A DNA stretch of 64,000 nt, taken from Bimastos eiseni. Taxonomy: Eukaryota > Annelida > Clitellata > Crassiclitellata > Lumbricidae. How positions within the stretch are numbered: position 1 is the stretch's first letter; the number at the start of each line of letters is the position of its first letter. The DNA is taken from the NCBI GenBank assembly GCA_959347315.1, contig OY365811.1, positions 28,456,833 to 28,520,832 on the forward strand. The letters are read 5' to 3'. A model generated the notes under the pieces. That model had not been told where the DNA came from and ran no database searches. It saw nothing but the letters and a program-made list of their open reading frames with translations. A program made the position numbers and the translations under genes. Positions 57,580-64,000 of the stretch are shown here, piece after piece.

Positions 57580-57930
57580 AATCGGGGTAGATCTTTCATA
57601 TCTCAAGACTTTCTGCAGCCTAGTCTCTTCTCTTCACTCCCTGGTCATTCCAGTTTCCTTGTGGCCACCAGAGAGGCTTCTAGTTGTTCCCTATGTGGCT
57701 ACTGCTTAATCTAGGAGCTTGTTTATGTTGGCCCCTCTAGTTTGAATTGTCTTCTGCAGGAATAGCGTCTTGAACTACCCAGTCTTTCTCGTCCTCTGTT
57801 CAGAAAATCCCTGAAGCATAGTCTCTTAAGTGTCTTCTTCTTTTCTGCCACCTTTGTCTTGGTTCATGTCATGTCTTGCACCTTTCTGTCTGCCTCTAGC
57901 TGTGGGTTCCCAGATAATTGATTCTGTAAT
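57580..57930 (+). pseudogene. Possible degenerate LINE 3' fragment
   Basis: Plus-strand text reads approximately PSLSRPLFRKSLKHSLLSVF, reminiscent of the 'W..LP..LR......FKS.LKTHLF' ending of LINE polyproteins. Stops are common and the match is weak, so it may be chance. Confidence 0.25.
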
Positions 57931-57999
57931 GTGTCCGTATATTGGTCCATGCGAACTAGACTAGTCCTTGAACTATGCAGGCCTTGTAAACATCTAAGA

Positions 58000-60225
58000 C
58001 TTCTTTGCTAGGGTAGGTGTTGTTGGGGAACTCATACAAGCTGTTCGCATGCATGCCTGTTGTAGCAGATATACCACCTTCTCAAAGCATTTAATTGATA
58101 GTATATATGTGTTGCTCTCAGTTATTCCAGACTGTTTGGTAAGACATGAGAATTGGGTGCACTTCACAAGCATTTGGAGTAATGAACACATTGGAGAAGC
58201 AAAGAATTAAAGAAAACCAAGATAAAAATATGTGAGACCATGATGCAACCAATTTTTATAGCAGATCGAATGTTGAAGAATGCGAAAACATGATGAGAAA
58301 ATTATTATAGCAGAAATGAGTTGGCCAGGGAAGATGACTGGGGTTTCAAGACTGCAGAAAGTCATACAATTACATTAGATAAAAATTAGATATCCAAGCA
58401 ACTTTGCTAGACAAAATGGTGTTCAACAAGGAATCAAATCGTTTGGACATGTATTGTATAGAGAGTGCCAGCTGATGGAAGGTGCAAGAGAATTATACCA
58501 TACAATACAAGGCTATATGCACTCTTGCTTGGAAGGGGAAAACAAAGGCAGACAAAGACTATGATGAATAGACAACATAAATGAGAACATAACACCACTT
58601 GTACTAACACTGAGGACACCACTGGACTTGAGTGACCAACTGACCAAGGACAGTGGATGGGAGATCTTTCATTGACACTCATGGCTTTCATAATTATATG
58701 GCGTTTTATGGACTTAGTATGGGAGCTCATGGAGTAAGGGAAGACTTTTGCCAATGGCTCCAGTAGTCATAAGATGTCCGTAAACAAGTAAACAACGGGG
58801 ACTTTGAATTGAGCCAATCATGTAAAACATGTATGGGCAACATATGGCGGGTGAAACGGGTTCAGCCTCTGGGGACCTTTAAACTGGCCCTTGACATGTC
58901 TTAATATTATATTTGCATTGCATCTTACACTTGGGAACCTTTAATCCATTTTATGTATTTCTAAAACTGAATAAACGTAACCACCAAAAGGCAGCCAATT
59001 ACATAATAACTATGGTGCTTACTACCAGTAAGTGTTTTTGATTGCCTAGAGCTTTGATTGTTTATCAAGAGAAGATAGGGGCGGTTCTGATAGGGCGGAT
59101 GTCCGTGATTAGTCTCTATGGGTGTCTGAAAGTGTGAGCCAGTGTTCTCGAGACCATCTTATCAGCAAACCTTTTAAATTTTACCTCTCTTGCTGGATAA
59201 ATAATTTTAGTGGTGACTGACCTTTCTAGTTGTGAGCCTTGAAATTTTCTGCAGTTTAGAAGCTGGTGTTAAATTTTCTTTGAGTATAGACAATTATTTG
59301 ATTCTTGTATTGAGTATCCTTCTTACATCAAGCCGAACAGTTTGAAAGCTATCGAAGTGTAAATTAACTGTGTCATTCTGTAGTGTATTTTAAGAAACGA
59401 AATTGGCTGTTTACTGACCAACATCCTGTGAGTTGTTTGGCGTCAGTGCATTTGATGTTTTTCTGGATTATGGACATTCAACACAACAGTACAGCATATG
59501 GGTCCATTATTGTATGTACACACAATCCCTTGATCGGCTCATATGTATTTTACTCTCAATTGAAAGAGACCAGACCCAAGGATGGCCTTTTAAACCATGT
59601 TTCGTACAGGATAGTCACACAAAACTACTAACTTTACTATCGGCCACCGAGTATGTTAGTATTTTCCTGAATGTAACAGTCACTTGAGTGATAACAGTCG
59701 ATATCAGAGTTCAAATGTTGTGCTAACCCTGGTACAGGGGAGAGAGGTCAAGCACATGAGATACTAAGCTGCTAAATTATCTGAATAGTTACTAGTTAGT
59801 ATGTTTGTCAAGAGTGTAAGGGTCGTATCATCACAAGCTCAGTGTGTTCAAAGGTCTTGCGAATGAGAACAGGCAGTGTTCTAATATTCTGATAGTCAAA
59901 GATTGTGGTGCAATTATATAATTTAGTTATAATTAACTTGTGTTTTATAAATTTTCATAATTGTATGTGGTAAGTCATTGCTAAGAGAACAAAGTTAAGC
60001 AAGCATAGAAAACCTAAGTTAGATGGCTAACCTATCTGTTTACAAAGTTCCAAACTTGCCACAGTCTTGTACATGTGTGTTTATTTGAGAGGACATCTGT
60101 ACTAGATAAATACTTGGTTGTTGTGCATTGTAAAATGCAGCTAGTGCTGATTGACAGGTCCATTACTGTGCAGCAATTTTGACATTATTGCAGTGAAATT
60201 CTTCTGCATTAATACAGTGAATGGG
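58000..60225. other. No recognisable element (inside sulfite oxidase intron 1)
   Basis: Moderately AT-rich unique sequence. The longest frames (about 80-105 residues) lack recognisable motifs, repeats or splice context. Confidence 0.5.
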
Positions 60226-60229
60226 TTGG

Positions 60230-60328
60230 GGGTCACGATTTAGTCCAGTGGTGAGCATGTTGCACTTTAGGCCAATTGGTTGAACATAAATTTGCCTTAA
60301 GATTTCTGCCCCACTTGTACTCCTTAGG
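60230..60328 (+). repeat. Weak tRNA-like stretch interrupted by the hAT insertion
   Basis: 'gatttagtccagtggtgagc', 'atgttgcactttaggcc' and 'aattggttgaac' resemble a decayed tRNA-derived SINE head. The sequence appears to resume after the transposon at 63393 and to run to a LINE-type tail near 63765. This reading is tentative. Confidence 0.3.
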
Positions 60329-60336
60329 GCTTAGGC

Positions 60337-63300
60337 CAGGGCTATTCAATTAGATTTAGTCAAGGGCCAAACTAGAGAAATCTGGAGATGGTGGTGGGCC
60401 AGAGGCTCAAGGAGGGGTTTGGGGAGGGGGACTGCTGAGCACCCTCCAGTAAATTTTTTAAAATGATACATTTGCAAAGGTGCATTTGGAAGCTTTTAAA
60501 AGTGAATTATTAGTTTGAAGTTTTGAACACATATTTATATATTGATAGCAGATTAAATTATTAAGGGGGTTCACGGTTGAAGTATAAGATTAGAATGATT
60601 AGAATATATTTTGATGAAATTTTCAAGACTTCTTGATCTATTCTATATTCTATTGAATCTATTCTATTCTACACAAATCATACTAGACATCCAAAACTAA
60701 TTTTCAAATGTACTATGTTGGAAAACCTCACAATTTAATCATACGTAAAGGTGCCATTCTCAGACAGCTACTATGTTCGGATGAACAGTGGTCACAGGGA
60801 TAATTTTTACCCCAGGTTTTATAAGAACGGTAAACATGGCAAATGTTGGGGCTCGAGCTTATTAAACGGGGCTAATGGAGTCAGTGCTAGAATAGATAAT
60901 ACAATTAAATAAATATATACATTTTAAGTAAATTAATTTAATAATTTTCCACATCAATTTTAAAAAGTTAAATGAAAGTTTGTAAATGTAAATTATAAAA
61001 TTTAATCAATGGGAAAAATGGCATTTACTTTTTTGAGCGACATTAATAAAGTTTGGCTGATAAGAAGTCAGAGCAATTCTCATGCAATCCTGCAACCTAG
61101 CATTGCACATTGAACTGCGAGTGTTTGACTTGATGACGCTCATATGTGAAAAACTGGATTCACAAGTGTAAGTAGAACCAAACATGGTGAGTAGATATAT
61201 TGCAACTTTTTTAGCATTTGGAAACTGTTCCATTTGAATGCTTTCTGACCAAAACTTGCAAGTACCACTTTCTTTAAAATTTTCCTTCAATGAACTTGAA
61301 CATTGGATATCGACAAGCTCCAACTGCAGTGAACCTTCATCAACTGAAGAAAGTAGCTTCTTCGCATTTGAAGCAAAATCACTTGCAGGAGAAATTTTAA
61401 AGGGATCTCGAACAAACAGCATTACATTGTTTGGAATATTGAAGTCTTCAAATCTATCCTTGAAATTCGTATGGAGATCATTCATGAATTCTATCATCAC
61501 ATTGGTGATAGTTGCCGAGCCTGATGTTAAAGCAACAAACTTCTTCAGGTTTGGAAAGTGAAGAAGTTTAGCTGATTGTAGATCTGTTAAAAACAAAGGC
61601 AACTTCTCTCGAAAGGCACTCAATTTCTCGACCAGATCTATAATTGTCTTGTCTCTCCCTTGCAGCTGCAAATTCAATGCATTCAAATGTGCAAAAATAT
61701 CGACTAAAAAGCACAATTTTGCCCAAAATTCGTTGTCCTCTAATACTTTTCTATACTTTTCTGCCTTTTTATGCAAACAGTTTCTGAGAAAAACAATTAT
61801 TTCATCTTTTAGACACCAAAAACGATCAAGTGCTTTACCTTTACTCAACCAGCGAACGTCACTGTGGAGAAGCAAATCTTTGTAATCTGCTGATGTTTCT
61901 TCCAGTAATTGCCGAAATAATCTGTGCTGAAGACTTGATGTGGATCTGATGAAATTTATTATTGACATAACCATGGCCATTGTTTCTTTTAACTCATTGC
62001 TGAGTTTGCTACACAGAACGCTTTGGTGGATAAGACAATGCAGTGATTGCATCTGAGGTGCTAATGCAGCCAATCGTGCAGTCACACCTTGGTGCTTGTC
62101 TAACATTGATGGAGCACCATCTGTTGCCAATAAACAAATTTTAGTTAAATCCAACCCATTTTCTTGGGAAAAAAACTTGATTTTTTCAGAAATAACTTCT
62201 CCTGTGGTGTAATTTTCTAACGCTATTAAAGCCAGCATTTCTTCATGAAAACATTTTCCATTAAAAAAACGCACATAAACACACAACTGAGCCACATCTG
62301 TGTTGTCTATGGATTCATCAATAACAAGAGACAAAAATTCCACCTGTTTTATGTCGGTAATTAAAGATTCAAACACTTCAGTTCCTAAAATTTCAATTCT
62401 GCGTATCGTCGAAGTATCTGACATAGGAATCTGCTGAACAGAAGATGTCATGGTTTTTTTCATTTTATCGTCACTTACTATTTCTTCCAAAACTGCCAGT
62501 ATGCATTCTTTCACCGTTTCTGAGTCACTGAATGGTTTCTTTTTTTTGGCTAGTATCCATGATACATGCAATGAAGCAGCGGTTGCTTTTTCCTGCTGAG
62601 TCCAAGCTTGCACGAGAATTGCACTGCCACGCTTATAAGATGTGATCAAAGATTCAACCTTTGCTTTTCTAGCAACTGAGCCTTCTGGATACGAAATTCC
62701 AAAATCTACATGTTTTGTTGTAAAATGCCGCTTCACGTTGTATTCTTTCACTGCCGAGACACATTCGGTACATAGAACACACATTGGCTTCGAATTGGGC
62801 ACATCCGATAATATGAATAAATATTTCATTGTCCAATGATTGTTGAAGTTACGAGTTTCCGAATCTAATTTAGTTTTCTTTGCCACACTAGCCATGACTA
62901 TTAATTATTTTTATTGACAAGTTTAAATATAATTTAATTTAAACAAATTTTCAAACATGTGTGGCTTTTTTATACTATTGCTTACAATTTTATTTTATAC
63001 CTATTTGCGTCTTGCAAACTATTTCCGGTTGTGATTGAACTAAAATGAAACTTTGATTAATACTAGGTAACTAAAATTGTATGGTTGTTGGGTGCGTTTT
63101 TGCCACAAACTGCATCCAGCATATTTCTGTTTGTGATTGGACTAAAATTGAATATTAATAAATACAAATTGTTAAAGCTGGTTCTTTTTTTAACAACAAA
63201 CTAATTTTAATATATTTTATAAAATATATAATATAATTCAAATAATTATAATAATAATAATTCAAAAACATAGATTTTTTTTTAAAATCCTTAAAATTTT

Positions 63301-63384
63301 AAAATGTTGGCATAGGTCCGCGGGCCAGTTGTTAGGCCTTCGCGGGCCAGATCTGGCCCGCGGGCCGCTAATTGAATAGCCCTG
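60337..63384 (-). mobile_element. Complete autonomous-looking hAT DNA transposon
   Basis: A 3048-bp element has perfect 17-bp terminal inverted repeats, CAGGGCTATTCAATTAG at the left and CTAATTGAATAGCCCTG at the right, and identical flanking octamers GCTTAGGC (60329-60336 and 63385-63392). The right end carries a subterminal GC-rich palindromic region (GGCCCGCGGGCC, TCTGGCCCGCG), matched only loosely at the left by GGGCCAAAC and GGGCCAGAGG. It contains one uninterrupted transposase gene, oriented opposite to the host gene. Perfect ends, perfect target duplication and an open frame indicate recent insertion. Confidence 0.95.
61006..62895 (-). CDS. hAT-superfamily transposase with BED-like zinc finger
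   Basis: A single-exon frame of 629 residues. The N-terminal finger is C39-x2-C42 ... H57-x4-H62 (VLCTECVSAVKEYNVKRHFT). The RNase-H-like catalytic core has Asp193 in LVIDES, Asp259 in ATDGAPSM and Glu579 in CESSFS, with the hAT-typical SDVRWLS (345-351) and an insertion domain between. The C-terminal dimerisation motif is YLLTMFGSTYTCESSFSHMS. The sequence pattern is that of the Charlie/Buster-like transposases from which domesticated vertebrate proteins such as GTF2IRD2, ZBED5 and EPM2AIP1-like genes derive. The ATG at 62895 is the first in frame and lies 490 bp inside the right end. It excises and reinserts DNA carrying the matching ends. No inactivating change was seen. Confidence 0.93.
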   Translation of the reverse strand: MASVAKKTKLDSETRNFNNHWTMKYLFILSDVPNSKPMCVLCTECVSAVKEYNVKRHFTTKHVDFGISYPEGSVARKAKVESLITSYKRGSAILVQAWTQQEKATAASLHVSWILAKKKKPFSDSETVKECILAVLEEIVSDDKMKKTMTSSVQQIPMSDTSTIRRIEILGTEVFESLITDIKQVEFLSLVIDESIDNTDVAQLCVYVRFFNGKCFHEEMLALIALENYTTGEVISEKIKFFSQENGLDLTKICLLATDGAPSMLDKHQGVTARLAALAPQMQSLHCLIHQSVLCSKLSNELKETMAMVMSIINFIRSTSSLQHRLFRQLLEETSADYKDLLLHSDVRWLSKGKALDRFWCLKDEIIVFLRNCLHKKAEKYRKVLEDNEFWAKLCFLVDIFAHLNALNLQLQGRDKTIIDLVEKLSAFREKLPLFLTDLQSAKLLHFPNLKKFVALTSGSATITNVMIEFMNDLHTNFKDRFEDFNIPNNVMLFVRDPFKISPASDFASNAKKLLSSVDEGSLQLELVDIQCSSSLKENFKESGTCKFWSESIQMEQFPNAKKVAIYLLTMFGSTYTCESSFSHMSVIKSNTRSSMCNARLQDCMRIALTSYQPNFINVAQKSKCHFSH

Positions 63385-63664
63385 GCTTAGGCAATTCTTT
63401 TTTGTTGTGGAAAGACCAGGCGGTGAGACAGATGTTTGGCCATGCACCCTCATGTCAAGAGAATTAAGTTGTGGACACTTCACACCCATGGCTGTCTCTC
63501 CATGTTATTTAAGGAACTGCTAAGATTCTGAGACAGTGACCAAAGGTATCAGTGAAGTGCAGAAATTGCTATAGTTTATGACGCATTGCCATCAGGGCTT
63601 CCCAGCTCTGCAGTTGTGCAATTGTCATGCTGGAGGTTATTGGCACTATTTGTAGCAGAGCTAG

Positions 63665-63768
63665 CTTATATTTTCCCATGGGACTTTTCACACTGGGAGC
63701 GCCCCTGATATGGTTGTACTGAGAAAGGAGCTATAGAAATCTGTAAATACAATACAACATAATTTTTT
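63665..63768 (+). repeat. Solo LINE-type 3' tail
   Basis: 'gggacttttcacactggga', 'aaggagctatagaaatctgt' and 'aaatacaatacaacata' match the tail of the LINE fragment at 52930-53035. It ends 38 bp before the exon 2 acceptor of sulfite oxidase. Confidence 0.65.
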
Positions 63769-63805
63769 TAAGACTTTTGAGAGTATGTGTTTTTTGTGCT
63801 TTTAG

Positions 63806-64000
63806 CTTGGTTGTTATATCAGTACAGTTTGTATGGCACAGTGAATGCGGCCCAGGATAAGGATGCTAGTGCAGACAATGAAAAGGAAGAAATTGTCTTG
63901 CGTGCGGGTCGCCGCCGTCCTGATCTCCCGGACTATAGTTTTGACGAGATCAGTGAGCACACGTCGAATGAAAACAGAATTTGGGTTACGTTCAAAGAAG
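63806..64000 (+). CDS. SUOX: Sulfite oxidase exon 2 (start of cytochrome b5 domain), cut by the window end
   Basis: The acceptor is tgcttttag|CTTGGTTG; the phase-1 join gives LLGTVVGG-A-WLLYQYSLYG, completing one hydrophobic segment. It continues as an acidic linker (AAQDKDASADNEKEE) and then RRRPDLPDYSFDEISEHTS followed by NENRIWVTFKE. This aligns with the b5 start of SUOX ('[20 protein letters not shown]...VFDVTEF'). The haem ligands, the molybdopterin domain and the dimerisation domain lie beyond the right edge. An alternative acceptor (ttatatcag|TACAG) breaks the frame and was rejected. Another cytochrome-b5-domain protein is possible but fits less well. Confidence 0.85.

Larger units (their letters stand above)
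55310..63805 (+). other. Sulfite oxidase intron 1 (about 8.5 kb)
   Basis: The donor is GTGAGT and the acceptor tgcttttag. It holds repeat B (minus, 55920-55995), a minisatellite, hAT and LINE fragments, a complete hAT transposon and a LINE tail. 58000-60225 shows no recognised element or exon. Confidence 0.8.

Noticed and set aside
63814..63824. Alternative exon 2 acceptor ttatatcag|TACAG for sulfite oxidase
   Set aside because: The phase-1 donor of exon 1 would shift the frame; the acceptor at 63805 keeps the frame and completes the hydrophobic segment.

Overview
This is animal nuclear DNA, not prokaryotic. It is AT-rich and gene-poor, its genes have spliceosomal introns with GT/AG borders, and it is dense with microsatellites, minisatellites, LINE and SINE remnants and hAT-type DNA transposons. 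The conserved genes, a retinol-dehydrogenase-like SDR and a mitochondrial sulfite oxidase, fit any metazoan. LINE tails of the CR1/L2 and Jockey type and many simple repeats suggest a marine invertebrate (lophotrochozoan or non-vertebrate deuterostome). I cannot place it more precisely from the sequence alone.

Layout. (1) 4937-14620, minus strand: five phase-compatible exons of an NADP(H)-type short-chain dehydrogenase/reductase related to RDH11-RDH14. The last C-terminal exon was not found in 1-4936. Its introns carry several MITE-like elements. (2) 14621-34350: no recognisable gene, but an exceptional run of tandem repeats: 12-bp, 11-bp, 20-bp and 19-bp minisatellites, GATG, CAGA, ATC, ATCC and CCCTGT arrays, and purine/pyrimidine tracts. 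Most long open frames here are by-products of these repeats. (3) 34350-44000: mostly unremarkable DNA with a long-inverted-repeat element (38766-39463), a CT microsatellite and the C-terminus of a Jockey-like LINE (41795-42130). (4) 44020-51357, minus strand: a large, nearly intronless, decayed coiled-coil gene with internal duplications and blocks of a 36-bp, 12-residue coding repeat. (5) 52300-54110: a LINE 3' fragment and a short hAT MITE with a perfect 8-bp target duplication. (6) 55066 to the window end, plus strand: exons 1 and 2 of sulfite oxidase, split by an intron of about 8.5 kb. That intron holds a LINE fragment and a complete 3.05-kb hAT transposon with an uninterrupted 629-residue transposase and a perfect 8-bp target-site duplication.

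The two live host genes are unrelated in pathway (short-chain alcohol/aldehyde redox and sulfite detoxification) and face opposite directions. Nothing suggests joint regulation. The strongest points are the sulfite oxidase and SDR exon models, the intact hAT element, and the repeat-built coiled-coil pseudogene.
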